DNA from: Liopterus haemorrhoidalis
Lineage: Eukaryota; Arthropoda; Insecta; Coleoptera; Dytiscidae
Length of the DNA stretch: 64,000 bases
Assembly: GCA_963971575.1 (NCBI GenBank)
Contig: OZ020624.1
Location: 4,965,001-5,029,000, forward strand
Direction: 5' to 3'
Shown: positions 31,301 through 39,683 of the stretch, in pieces
Layout of the letters: each line of letters opens with the position of its first letter
Position numbering within the stretch: position 1 is the stretch's first letter
Notes under the pieces: generated by a model
The model's database searches: none
Told to the model about the DNA's origin: nothing
What the model saw: only the letters and a program-made list of their open reading frames with translations
Position numbers and translations under genes: made by a program

Positions 31301-32326
31301 ACGAAACTCTAGACATTTCTATATGTTGTTTTATCCGCAGATTCTTAGAGAATAAATCTGCAAAATATTTTTCATATCGATCAAATAATATAGAAGTGTC
31401 TATAATTTCTTGTTTATGCCTATGAAACTCTAGACATTTCTATACGTTGTTTTATCCGCAGATTCTTAGAGAATAAATCTGCAAAATATTTTTCATATCG
31501 ATCAAAGAATATAGACGTGTCTATAGTTTCTTGTTTATGCCTACGAAACTCTAGACATTTCTATATGTTGTTTTATCCGCAGATTCTTAGAGAATAAATC
31601 TGCAAAATATTTTTCATATCGATCAAAGAATATAGGAGTATCTAGAGTTTCTTATTTATGTCTACGAGACATTTCTGTATGTTATTTTGTCCGCAGATTC
31701 TTAGAGAATAAATCTGCAAAATATTGTTCATATCGGTCAAAGGATATAGGATTGTCTGCCAATCACGAGTACCTTAGGAAAAATCGACGTCACAATCTTA
31801 CCGAGACCACATACAGACACTTGTTAATTATATATGTACGATTAGAAATAACGTTTTTGTTAATACATTGTTATAAAATAATGTAGTAACAAGTCACAGA
31901 CTAAATTTGTTTAATAACAGCTAACCATTTCATATTAAAAGTGGTACACAAGGAATGAAAATAAATTTAAAATTGAATTATTTTGTATTTTTTAGAATTC
32001 TTCTGATAAATTTGGAATTTGGAAAATACGTACTCTCCCGCAACCCCCAACAGAACCAGGGGAAACGTAACGTTACGGGATCTCACCGTCTGGACATCTT
32101 GAGGACTTTCTATTACCGAGCAGCCTACCAGCTGGCTGACAATAATGACCAGTCCTTCTTGCAAGAGACTTACTGGTGTTCGGAGTATCACAAATGTCAT
32201 GCCGCTAAAATTGGAGATAATATACTTTGCGTTTTGTACGTTTCTTCAATACCAACGCATGCCATGAGACTGGTGACACAGAAAACTATGAAATTGCTGG
32301 TTTCAGACAAACAGTTATTATGGTAA
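18779..32326 (+). CDS. fy: fuzzy (FUZ) planar cell polarity / CPLANE protein, 7-exon gene
   Basis: Joining 18779-18856, 22404-22525, 25135-25282, 25335-25457, 28576-28773, 30362-30561 and 31996-32326 gives 399 residues plus a stop. All junctions are in phase and use GT-AG sites. The product is colinear with FUZ throughout: [12 protein letters not shown] near the start, [12 protein letters not shown] (30-41), [11 protein letters not shown] and [11 protein letters not shown] (about 90-116), [11 protein letters not shown] and [11 protein letters not shown] (about 178-222), [10 protein letters not shown] (about 240), and DAGILGILLINLE across the last junction. FUZ is built of longin-like domains and works with Inturned and Fritz (WDPCP) in the CPLANE complex, which sets planar polarity of wing hairs in flies and ciliogenesis in vertebrates; FUZ-INTU is reported to act on Rab23. 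Human FUZ has 418 residues; this model ends about 20 residues early (see the last exon). Introns of 3547, 2609, 52, 3118, 1588 and 1434 bp are mostly transposon. Confidence 0.92.
19315..20569. mobile_element. TIR element with 'gatgcccca' ends
   Basis: The left end 'tagggtaaaggtggaatag' and the right end complement 'tagtaaagtgggtatagatg' both run into 'atagatgccccagt'. The interior carries 'ccccatatgg' and 'gccttatatccttttt' motifs and an inserted family E-like stretch at 19656-20060. No clear target duplication and no transposase are visible. Confidence 0.5.
19656..20060 (-). repeat. Family E repeat fragment
   Basis: It shares 'ggtcataccgattttgacta', 'tgtctgtcggtcc' and 'cacaacagagaa' with the larger copies at 25680-26100, 28200-28430 and 61690-63180, in inverted orientation. 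Confidence 0.6.
20896..21452. mobile_element. Harbinger-like TIR element, 557 bp, TSD TTA
   Basis: The ends 'agtcgcattcagagctctt' and the complement of 'aagagctctgaatgcagct' are flanked by TTA on both sides (20893-20895 and 21453-21455). No transposase is recognised. The 61-codon frame at 21227 has no known domain. Confidence 0.65.
21503..21628. mobile_element. Small TA-flanked MITE, ~126 bp
   Basis: The inverted ends are 'caatatgatcgaaaaaaaat' and 'ttttctcgatcatattg', with TA on both sides. The size and duplication suggest a Tc1/mariner-type MITE. Confidence 0.65.
22015..22330 (-). mobile_element. Helitron 3' end (fragment)
   Basis: On the minus strand the sequence ends with the hairpin 'gcccggc-ata-gccgggc', eight bases, then CTAG immediately before host T (plus-strand ctag at 22015-22018). 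A hairpin followed by CTRR and insertion between A and T is the Helitron 3' signature. The extent to the right is uncertain, and fy exon 2 begins at 22404. Confidence 0.5.
22404..22525 (+). CDS. fy: fy exon 2 (residues 27-67, last codon split)
   Basis: Acceptor tttttcag, donor gttagt. Reads [20 protein letters not shown] then [20 protein letters not shown], ending with the first two bases of a Ser codon. It matches human FUZ around [12 protein letters not shown] and W.S.HDS. It is the middle of the first longin-like domain. Confidence 0.92.
22941..24451 (-). mobile_element. Tc1-type element, 1511 bp
   Basis: The ends 'cagttacccacaaaattgag' and '...ctcaattttgtgagtaacag' are flanked by TA. A second, inner inverted pair ('gacacaaaattgagcgtaca' at 23151 and its complement at 24240) gives the long repeat layout common in Tc1 elements. 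It carries the broken transposase below. Confidence 0.85.
23214..24101 (-). pseudogene. Tc1 transposase (DD34E type), frameshifted
   Basis: The first 182 codons are open (24101-23553): [20 protein letters not shown], a bipartite HTH region with [33 protein letters not shown] with the first Asp, then [12 protein letters not shown]. Past the stop, other frames continue with [12 protein letters not shown] (second Asp), [12 protein letters not shown] (catalytic Glu) and end [10 protein letters not shown]. At least two frameshifts or stops separate the parts, so the enzyme is dead. The full frame would be about 295-300 residues, near the usual 340 for Tc1. Confidence 0.85.
24797..24835 (+). mobile_element. 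Helitron 3' terminus
   Basis: The hairpin 'ccgta-gcgaag-tacgg' is followed by 'gtaaaccca' and CTAG, with T after it. It is closely related to the minus-strand end at 42810. The 5' end was not found. Confidence 0.5.
25135..25282 (+). CDS. fy: fy exon 3 (residues 67-116)
   Basis: A long pyrimidine tract precedes the ttag acceptor; the donor is gtaagt. Completes Ser67, then [20 protein letters not shown] and [20 protein letters not shown], ending VERIKRDLR in phase 0. It aligns with human FUZ ITLIVLSSEVGISE...GAMVLLVGLEE...NVERLKKDLR. Confidence 0.93.
25335..25457 (+). CDS. fy: fy exon 4 (residues 117-157)
   Basis: It follows a 52-bp intron (25283-25334), the only short intron in the gene. Reads [20 protein letters not shown] then [20 protein letters not shown] and Q; donor gtaaag, phase 0 at both ends. 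Corresponds to FUZ YCLIDSFLG...VIPPEGSLLQ. Confidence 0.92.
25497..25671 (+). repeat. Family C repeat, copy 2
   Basis: Contains 'gtggccaccacaggaccgac', 'tctagcagcagagtagaaat' and 'ttatcatgaccatggaaa'. Related to 11540-11702 and 61530-61690. Confidence 0.75.
25680..26100 (+). repeat. Family E repeat
   Basis: Begins near 'ttttcgttttatcaaaaaat', includes 'gatcaactcgtgccattgat', a GACGGACA-rich run at 25916-25975, 'cgtggagatccattgaaata' and 'cacaataccttccttatata'. The same order of blocks occurs at 62190-62620. Confidence 0.7.
26888..27373 (-). CDS. Penelope-like GIY-YIG endonuclease, left arm
   Basis: Mirror copy of the right-arm frame, with the same 161 residues on the minus strand. An open frame extends further, to 27529, but only because it reads through the palindrome centre into the antisense of the other arm; that extension ([15 protein letters not shown]...) is not real protein. 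Confidence 0.8.
   Translation of the reverse strand: MSTQKNPAKYVRILYHPSIYHKIKNIFSKHNIITAFYNPIKIKALLGSHLDKIQNLQKSGVYKINCKKCNKIYIGQTQRNLETRFKEHKNYIKNLDINRSSLAFHKIKTGHDIDAISLLKESNSYNLNMLEAIEMKKNSKILINTDLSPLQNPLLEIIPTT
27459..27944 (+). CDS. Penelope-like GIY-YIG endonuclease, right arm
   Basis: 161 residues from a methionine at 27459; the frame is also open upstream to the palindrome centre. The linker ([18 protein letters not shown]) is followed by [20 protein letters not shown], holding the GIY-YIG core with the preceding Cys-Cys pair seen in Penelope endonucleases. Then come [10 protein letters not shown], with the conserved Arg and His, [14 protein letters not shown], and [11 protein letters not shown] near the end. 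In complete elements this domain follows a reverse transcriptase and nicks target DNA; here the reverse transcriptase is missing (5' truncation). The frame is intact, suggesting recent insertion. Confidence 0.85.
   Translation: MSTQKNPAKYVRILYHPSIYHKIKNIFSKHNIITAFYNPIKIKALLGSHLDKIQNLQKSGVYKINCKKCNKIYIGQTQRNLETRFKEHKNYIKNLDINRSSLAFHKIKTGHDIDAISLLKESNSYNLNMLEAIEMKKNSKILINTDLSPLQNPLLEIIPTT
28200..28430 (+). repeat. Family E fragment
   Basis: Contains 'gaatttgctctgcacttgta', (CAGA)n at 28268-28300, 'catcatgctacaaatagtg' and 'cgtggagatccatcgaaaac'. It continues the family E block interrupted by the palindrome. Confidence 0.65.
28576..28773 (+). CDS. fy: fy exon 5 (residues 158-223)
   Basis: 66 codons in phase 0: [66 protein letters not shown]; donor gtaaga. 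It matches the human FUZ stretch with GRVVAATEGWW and DYPVYLPHGSPT. Start of the second longin-like domain. Confidence 0.94.
28859..30143. mobile_element. hAT element with 'tagata'-rich ends, 1285 bp
   Basis: The ends 'cagtgttgagcattatctag' and the complement of 'atctatactcaacactg' are flanked by ATCAGAAG / ATCAGCAG (28851-28858 and 30144-30151; 7 of 8 match). Both ends are crowded with 'tatctagata'-type palindromes that could be transposase binding sites. A family F MITE is nested inside (29024-29800). No transposase is seen. It lies in fy intron 5. Confidence 0.8.
29024..29800. mobile_element. Family F MITE, copy 1 (uninterrupted)
   Basis: The ends 'agaccatattagtgtgacgt' and the complement of 'acgtagttactaatatggtct' are inverted. 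It contains 'agataccttatattatagaa', the uninterrupted form of the site occupied by the mariner at 50873. The second copy is 50691-52322. Confidence 0.75.
30362..30561 (+). CDS. fy: fy exon 6 (residues 224-290, last codon split)
   Basis: Acceptor ttttgtag, donor gtaaat. Reads [66 protein letters not shown] plus two bases of a Gly codon. It aligns with the FUZ LCLLCGPSPPL and GFPLHTDILG region. Confidence 0.94.
30605..31755 (+). repeat. 121-bp satellite array inside fy intron 6
   Basis: The landmark 'tgcctacgaaaccctag' recurs at 30689, 30801, 30922, then, after a 251-bp insertion, at 31298, 31419, 31540 and 31661, giving a 121-bp period. Each unit has 'aataaatctgcaaaatattg' and 'ttcatatcggtcaaaggata'. 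The same satellite forms a second array downstream of fy at 34075-34890. Confidence 0.88.
31007..31257. mobile_element. Family D hAT-like MITE, copy D2, inserted in the satellite
   Basis: The ends 'cagggtgaccaaccgtccc' and 'atggtcaccct(a)' are flanked by GTCAAAGA / GTGAAAGG. The intact satellite units read GTCAAAGG at this place, so this is an 8-bp target duplication. The core carries about four 38-41 bp minisatellite units, like D1. Confidence 0.85.
31757..31850 (+). repeat. Module following the 121-bp satellite, copy 1
   Basis: 'gccaatcacgagtacctta', then 'ccacatacagacacttgtta' and 'attatatatgtacgatt'. The same module recurs at about 33890-33985 and 34910-35010, so array and module belong to one repeat family. 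Confidence 0.7.
31996..32326 (+). CDS. fy: fy exon 7 (residues 290-399, stop)
   Basis: Acceptor tttttag. Its first base completes Gly290, then [40 protein letters not shown] and on to [20 protein letters not shown] and TAA. This is the third longin-like domain. Human FUZ continues about 20 residues further (a C-terminal helix). The stop TAA overlaps a potential donor (TTATG|gtaact), so a small eighth exon beyond the hAT at 32385 is possible. The alternative is a shorter insect C-terminus. No AATAAA occurs before the hAT; one lies inside it at 33117-33122. Confidence 0.88.
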
Positions 32327-32384
32327 CTTTTAGTTTCGTTCTCAAATGAAGTGTCCGAACAAGATATAGCAGGTATATTTTAAC

Positions 32385-33382
32385 TAGAGATGGGAATTTC
32401 GGCTCAGTTTGCGGAACCGGATCAGTGGAGGTCGTTCAGTTTGTTGAGCCGGTTCATTGATCCGGCTCAGTGATCCAGTTAAGTAAACATGTTTCCGAAA
32501 CACAGGACGGTCGTAAGTTCGTAGGTAGAACGTCGCTTAGAGCCGGTTCTTGCAATATATGAACTGTAAACATGATCCCGAGACACAGGTCGGTCGGTCG
32601 TTCGGTCGTAGGTAGAACGTCGTTTAGAGCCGGCTCTTGCTTAGAGCTGGTTCTTGCAATATATGAACTGTAAACATGATCCCGAGACACAGGTCGGTCG
32701 GTCGTTCGGTCGTAGGTAGAACGTCGTTTAGAGCCGGCTCTTGCTTAGAGCTGGTTCTTGCAATATATGAACTGTAAACATGATCCCGAGACACAGGTCG
32801 GTCGGTCGTTCGGTCGTAGGTAGAACGTCGCTTAGAGCCGGCTCTTGCTTAGGGCCGGTTCTTGAGACCGAGACACAGGTCAGTCAGTTGCCGGTCGTTC
32901 GGTCGTAGGTAGAACGTCGCTTAGCCCCGACTCTTATCTAACATTTTTGAAACAAACAATTCACTTTATGTAGCTACTGTATTTTAAACCAGATGTGTTA
33001 AGTTTATGGCGATGTTTATTGCCTTTATAAATCGGACATCTGGGATTTGGGCAATATTTTTAATATTTTGATATAGTATGGTTGTAAGAAAATACAGACT
33101 AAGCCTATTAGTTTCAAATAAACTGCCCTACAAATTGATGACAAAATACACTTTATGATAATACATTACAAACCGAGTTCTCGCGAAGTTCAACATGACA
33201 TCGATCCAGATCCGGATCACTCCGGTCACTGCTCACAATCGCCCGACCAATCGTATTCTTGAAACTTGAAACTATACAGTGAGCCGTGAGCCGGCTCAGT
33301 TCAATTTGGTGAACTGTGTCACTTCGGTCAGTGTACTGAGCCGGCTCAGTGAGCCGGTTCGTTCATGAACGACCCATCTCTA
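32385..33382. mobile_element. hAT element with 104-bp tandem repeats, 998 bp, perfect TSD
   Basis: The ends 'tagagatggg' and 'cccatctcta' are flanked by ATTTTAAC on both sides (32377-32384 and 33383-33390). It begins 58 bp after the fy stop. About three and a half tandem units of 104 bp lie at 32520-32930; the landmark 'gaactgtaaacatgatcccg' is at 32561, 32665 and 32769. They include GGTCGGTCGGTCG runs. Minus-strand ORFs here come from the repeats. Confidence 0.9.
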
Positions 33383-33390
33383 ATTTTAAC

Positions 33391-34074
33391 CCTTTAATCC
33401 TTTCGCTACGGGCGAATTTTTCATGAATCGTGCTCCCTGTACGGGGATTCTAAGCCCGTTCGGAATCGTACGGTGTTCGTAGTTGAAGCAAATTTTATCG
33501 AAAAACACGTTCTTCGGTTTTAAAACAATTAACACAATGACGGAATTTGACGGTCATCGTAGTGTTATATACATTTTTTTTATGATTTACCTAATTTATT
33601 AATATTTTTCTTAATTTTTATTTAATAGGGAGTTTAAAAATAAGGTTATATACAAAAGAAATATAAACATTTATTAATATAAATTATCAAAATCTACAAT
33701 TATTAAAGACACTAGGTTATTACCCGTCAACAATGACGGATTTATAATATAAAATTTTCAATTGTTTGTATGTGTATTTGGTTTTATTTTTTAACGTATC
33801 TTAATATTGTCGCCGGTCATCGAATCACGGGACAGGATATCACCAGTTAGCCAATGACGAGAGAGGTTGTCACCTGTCAGCCAATCAAGAGACAGGGTGT
33901 CCCCAGTTAGCCTATCATGAGAACCTTAGGAAAAATTGACGTCATAATGTTACCGACACTACATACAGACACTTGCTAATTATATAGTTAGATGAATTTA
34001 TTCATGAACTTTTTAAGATGGGAAAACGATTCATTTTTACTCAGTAAATTACCTTTATATTGTTAAAACTAAAA
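33391..34074. other. No gene seen; tandem 'cagttagccaatca' motifs
   Basis: At 33800-33930 the motif 'agccaatcacgagaca' and variants repeat every ~45 bp, leading to a copy of the module found after the 121-bp satellite (33890-33985). No coding feature. Confidence 0.5.
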
Positions 34075-34890
34075 ATATTTTGAGACGTTAATTTATGCCT
34101 CCGAAACCCTCGACATTTATGTATTTAATTATATTTGTAGACTCTTGTAGAATAAATCTACAAAATATTGTTCATATCGGTCTAAGGATAGAAGAGTGTC
34201 AAGTTTATTTTTTTCTTGCCTACGAAATCCTAGATATTTCTATATATAATTATATTCGTAGATTCTTAGAGAATAAATCTTCAAAATATTGTTCATATTG
34301 GTTAAAGGATATAGGCGTGTCTAGAGTTTCTCTTTTATGCCTACGAAACCCTAAGCATTTCTATATGTAAATTTATCCGCAGTTTCTTAGAGAATAAATC
34401 TGCAATATATTTTTCTTATCGATCATAGGATATAGGAGTGTCTAGAGTTTCTTGTTTATGCCTACGAAACCCTAGACATTTCTGTAAATAATTATATTTG
34501 TAGATTCTTAGAATATAAATCTGCAAAATACTTTTCATATCGATCATAGGATATAGGAGTGTCTAGAGTTTCTTGTTTATACCTATGAAACCCTAGACAT
34601 TTCTATACGTTATTTTATCCGCAGATTCTTAGAAAATAAATCTGCAAAATATTTTTCATATCGATCATAGGATATAGGAGTGTCTAGAGTTTCTTGCTTA
34701 TGCCTATGAAACCCTAGACATTTCTATGTTATTTTATTCGCAGTTTCTTAGAGAATAAATCTGCAAAATATTGTTCATATCAGTCAAATCATATAGGAGT
34801 ATCTATAGTTTCTGGTTTATGCCTACGAAATCCTACACATTTCTATATGTAATTATATTCGTAAATTCTTAGAGAATAAATCTGCAAAAT
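34075..34890 (+). repeat. 121-bp satellite array downstream of fy
   Basis: The landmark 'cctacgaaaccctag' and variants lie at 34098, 34219, 34340, 34461, 34582, 34702 and 34822, a period of 120-121 bp. Followed by the module at 34910-35010. The 91-codon ORF here simply reads through the repeats. Confidence 0.88.
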
Positions 34891-35325
34891 ACCTGTCAAT
34901 CAAGAGACCTCAAGAGTCCCCAGTTAGCCAATCACGTGAAGCTTAAGAAAAATGACGTCACAGTGTTACCCAGATCACAAACACACGCTAGCTAATTATA
35001 TATGTACGATTCAAAGTATAATAGGGGATACGCATAAAATTTATATTTCCTTAAAACTATATTTTTTTGATATGTTAATGTTAGTTATGTCACCTAACAA
35101 AACAAAAGTCACATTTTAATTAATATTACAGCCAAATTTTTTAATTAAAATATTGTAAATTTGAAATAAGCCGACCACAGCGCGAAGGTTGCTGAGTAAA
35201 TACGACTGAGCATGACGTCAAACCCCAGCAGCCCAGACTACAACATAATCTTTACGTGTGTATATTGTATTGTTCGAGAGTTTTGTATTTGTTTTTAAAC
35301 AATTTTTCAGGCATTTATTATTAAA

Positions 35326-35436
35326 ATGGCAGATAAAGATTTTGTTAGGGCTCAGAGTGATAATTTACCCAACATTGATGCCTTTATGATCATGGAATAT
35401 ATGAAAAATAATGAATGCTACAGTGCTGAAGAAGAA
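35326..35436 (+). CDS. First-exon ORF in left inverted arm (SWIM/YqaJ-type element?)
   Basis: ATG at 35326 reads MADKDFVRAQSDNLPNIDAF then MIMEYMKNNECYSAEE, where the arm ends and the 252-bp array takes over. From memory the opening (LP.IDAF...Y......EIRGVK in the other arm) resembles the N-termini of SWIM zinc finger / YqaJ-recombinase-type proteins that are multiplied in some insect genomes. This is a weak match that I cannot test here. The upstream ~300 bp is conserved in both arms and may hold a promoter. Confidence 0.4.
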
Positions 35437-35440
35437 CAGA

Positions 35441-38400
35441 CCAATAAATGCTCAAATGTACAGATAAACAATAGAGTCGTCATTTGACTACCATGGCTGC
35501 TAATGGGTTCAAATAAACTGAGGATATATTAGGATTTTAACCAGGTATTTTGCGTAAGTGAATACCAATAAAAGCAGGTCTTACTGTCTCCGCCCCCAGT
35601 CACTTACACCTGGTCTCAAACGACGAGAGCTGATACGTCCACAGGTTATAAAACAAAGGTCTATTGTTCTCTGGTGTCTAGATAAGAATAGATCAATAAA
35701 TGCTCAAATGTACAGATAAACAATAGAGTCGTCATTTGACTACCATGGCTGCTAATGGGTTCAAATAAACTGAGGATATATTAGGATTTTAACCAGGTAT
35801 TTTGCGTAAGTGAATACCAATAAAAGCAAGTCTTACTGTCTCCGCCCCCAGTCACTTACACCTGGTCTCAAACGACGAGAGCTGATACGTCCACAGGTTA
35901 TAAAACAAAGGTCTATTGTTCTCTGGTGTCTAGATAAGAATAGACCAATAAATGCTCAAATGTACAGATAAACAATAGAGTCGTCATTTGACTACCCTGG
36001 CTGCTAATGGGTTAAAATAAACTGAGGATATATTAGGATTTTAACCAGGTATTTTGCGTAAGTGAATACCAATAAAAGCAGGTCTTACTGTCTCCGCCCC
36101 CAGTCACTTACACCTGGTCTCAAACGACGAGAGCTGATACGTCCACAGGTTATAAAACAAAGGTCTATTGTTCTCTGGTGTCCAGATAAGAATAGACCAA
36201 TAAATGCTCAAATGTACAGATAAACAATAGAGTCGTCATTTGACTACCCTGGCTGCTAATGGGTTAAAATAAACTGAGGATATATTAGGATTTTAACCAG
36301 GTATTTTGCGTAAGTGAATACCAATAAAAGCAGGTCTTACTGTCTCCGCCCCCAGTCACTTACACCTGGTCTCAAACGACGAGAGCTGATACGTCCACAG
36401 GTTATAAAACAAAGGTCTATTGTTCTCTGGTGTCCAGATAAGAATAGACCAATAAATGCTCAAATGTACAGATAAACAATAGAGTCGTCATTTGACTACC
36501 CTGGCTGCTAATGGGTTAAAATAAACTGAGGATATATTAGGATTTTAACCAGGTATTTTGCGTAAGTGAATACCAATAAAAGCAGGTCTTACTGTCTCCG
36601 CCCCCAGTCACTTACACCTGGTCTCAAACGACGAGAGCTGATACGTCCACAGGTTATAAAACAAAGGTCTATTGTTCTCTGGTGTCCAGATAAGAATAGA
36701 CCAATAAATGCTCAAATGTACAGATAAACAATAGAGTCGTCATTTGACTACCCTGGCTGCTAATGGGTTAAAATAAACTGAGGATATATTAGGATTTTAA
36801 CCAGGTATTTTGCGTAAGTGAATACCAATAAAAGCAGGTCTTACTGTCTCCGCCCCCAGTCACTTACACCTGGTCTCAAACGACGAGAGCTGATACGTCC
36901 ACAGGTTATAAAACAAAGGTCTATTGTTCTCTGGTGTCTAGATAAGAATAGATCAATAAATGCTCAAATGTACAGATAAACAATAGAGTCGTCATTTGAC
37001 TACCCTGGCTGCTAATGGGTTAAAATAAACTGAGGATATATTAGGATTTTAACCAGGTATTTTGCGTAAGTGAATACCAATAAAAGCAGGTCTTACTGTC
37101 TCCGCCCCCAGTCACTTACACCTGGTCTCAAACGACGAGAGCTGATACGTCCACAGGTTATAAAACAAAGGTCTATTGTTCTCTGGTGTCTAGATAAGAA
37201 TAGATCAATAAATGCTCAAATGTACAGATAAACAATAGAGTCGTCATTTGACTACCATGGCTGCTAATGGGTTAAAATAAACTGAGGATATATTAGGATT
37301 TTAACCAGGTATTTTGCGTAAGTGAATACCAATAAAAGCAAGTCTTACTGTCTCCGCCCCCAGTCACTTACACCTGGTCTCAAACGACGAGAGCTGATAC
37401 GTCCACAGGTTATAAAACAAAGGTCTATTGTTCTCTGGTGTCTAGATAAGAATAGACCAATAAATGCTCAAATGTACAGATAAACAATAGAGTCGTCATT
37501 TGACTACCCTGGCTGCTAATGGGTTAAAATAAACTGAGGATATATTAGGATTTTAACCAGGTATTTTGCGTAAGTGAATACCAATAAAAGCAGGTCTTAC
37601 TGTCTCCGCCCCCAGTCACTTACACCTGGTCTCAAACGACGAGAGCTGATACGTCCACAGGTTATAAAACAAAGGTCTATTGTTCTCTGGTGTCCAGATA
37701 AGAATAGACCAATAAATGCTCAAATGTACAGATAAACAATAGAGTCGTCATTTGACTACCCTGGCTGCTAATGGGTTAAAATAAACTGAGGATATATTAG
37801 GATTTTAACCAGGTATTTTGCGTAAGTGAATACCAATAAAAGCAGGTCTTACTGTCTCCGCCCCCAGTCACTTACACCTGGTCTCAAACGACGAGAGCTG
37901 ATACGTCCACAGGTTATAAAACAAAGGTCTATTGTTCTCTGGTGTCCAGATAAGAATAGACCAATAAATGCTCAAATGTACAGATAAACAATAGAGTCGT
38001 CATTTGACTACCCTGGCTGCTAATGGGTTAAAATAAACTGAGGATATATTAGGATTTTAACCAGGTATTTTGCGTAAGTGAATACCAATAAAAGCAGGTC
38101 TTACTGTCTCCGCCCCCAGTCACTTACACCTGGTCTCAAACGACGAGAGCTGATACGTCCACAGGTTATAAAACAAAGGTCTATTGTTCTCTGGTGTCCA
38201 GATAAGAATAGACCAATAAATGCTCAAATGTACAGATAAACAATAGAGTCGTCATTTGACTACCCTGGCTGCTAATGGGTTAAAATAAACTGAGGATATA
38301 TTAGGATTTTAACCAGGTATTTTGCGTAAGTGAATACCAATAAAAGCAGGTCTTACTGTCTCCGCCCCCAGTCACTTACACCTGGTCTCAAACGACGAGA

Positions 38401-38535
38401 GCTGATACGTCCACAGGTTATAAAACAAAGGTCTATTGTTCTCTGGTGTCTAGATAAGAACAGACCAATAAATGCTCAAATGTACAGATAAACAATAGTC
38501 GTCATTTGACTACCATGGCTGCTAATGGGTTAAAA
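35441..38535 (+). repeat. 252-bp satellite array, 12 full units plus a partial
   Basis: 'ccaataaatgctcaaatg' starts units at 35441, 35693, 35945, 36197, 36449, 36701, 36953, 37205, 37457, 37709, 37961, 38213 and 38465, always exactly 252 bp apart. Units differ at a handful of positions (catgg/cctgg, gtctag/gtccag, gcaag/gcagg). The distribution of variants suggests a six-unit (1512-bp) higher-order duplication. Each unit contains 'ggttataaaacaaagg' and 'gctgctaatgggtt'. Confidence 0.95.
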
Positions 38536-38603
38536 TCATATATCTATAAACAAGTATATGGCGTGTAGCCTATACGTCAATATAAAGTGTCTGGTAGACT
38601 AAG

Positions 38604-38842
38604 AGACAGATATACAGAGTGATTATTTAATGGCGAGACGACGTCACCGAATTTAACGTGCCTCGTAGCAGAATACTATGACTATAATAACCTTGAAGAA
38701 ATTTTGATTATGAAGAAAAAAAGTTTATGCGCATGCGCGCATAATCGCCTGCTACGATGTGTATGAAATGGCAAATTATTAAAACTTCCAGTGACGTCGT
38801 CTCGCATTTAAATAATCACTCCGTATGTATATCTGTCTCTCA
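38604..38842. mobile_element. Hairpin MITE inside the long element
   Basis: The ends 'gagtgattatttaatggcga' and the complement of 'cgcatttaaataatcactcc' are inverted, each continuing into 'gacgacgtcac' inside and 'gacagatatac' outside. About 240 bp, no ORF. Confidence 0.6.
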
Positions 38843-39683
38843 GGTGCATTTTCATAACGATGCGCACGCTCGATAAACGTCACAGATCATGCTTATTTTG
38901 AATTTTGATGTCAATATTCAGTCGCAATTGTTAATTATTACTAACGTTCTGTTTATAACAAAATATTTATTTTTAGAACCTAATGAAAAAACTTCCTGTA
39001 GGGTTAATTTTTAATAATATTGTTAATAGGGGATAGGCATGATTTTTTTTTATTTTTTATTATATTCCTCTTGTTAAATATAAACATAAAAAACAGTTTT
39101 TATTTATTTTTTTGTAATTAACAGCCTTGCTCTAAATAAAAACATACAAATTAAACAAATAAAATAAAGTACTTATACAAATATGAATAATATCAAAAAG
39201 GAAAGAATATACAAAGAGTTTGAATTTGTCCTCAATCATATTATACAATAATAGGGGATAGGCATGATTTTATTTTATTTTTTTATTATATTCCTCTTTT
39301 TGCATATAAACATAGAAAACAGTTTTGCATTTTTTTTTTTTTTTAATTTGAAGGCTTAAAAATATCATAAATGTATGTAGCGCGCGAAAACGACGTGTGA
39401 CGTCATACCCCTTCTAACTGACGTATGACACTACTAGCTTACCGGCGTACATAGTCTGTTCTGAACTTATTTGTTTGTATAACTTTCATAGGTTATGTAA
39501 AGTTAGAGTGATTTTAGTTAAAATAAAGTTTAATTCTATAAAAACAATTTATACATGTTTACCGAATTAAATTTTATATTAAAATAGATAACTTATATTG
39601 CAGTATTTCAATTATGCCTCTAACGTTTTGTAACTTCATGCAAACAATGTAGTAAAATTCTGACATCTAAATTACATAAATAT

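Noticed and set aside
32454..32690. 78-codon minus-strand ORF with repeated MSRDHVYSSYI-like blocks
   Set aside because: Produced by the 104-bp tandem repeats inside the hAT at 32385-33382.
34095..34370. 91-codon ORF with repeated [19 protein letters not shown]
   Set aside because: Read-through of the 121-bp satellite, whose period (121) is not a multiple of three.
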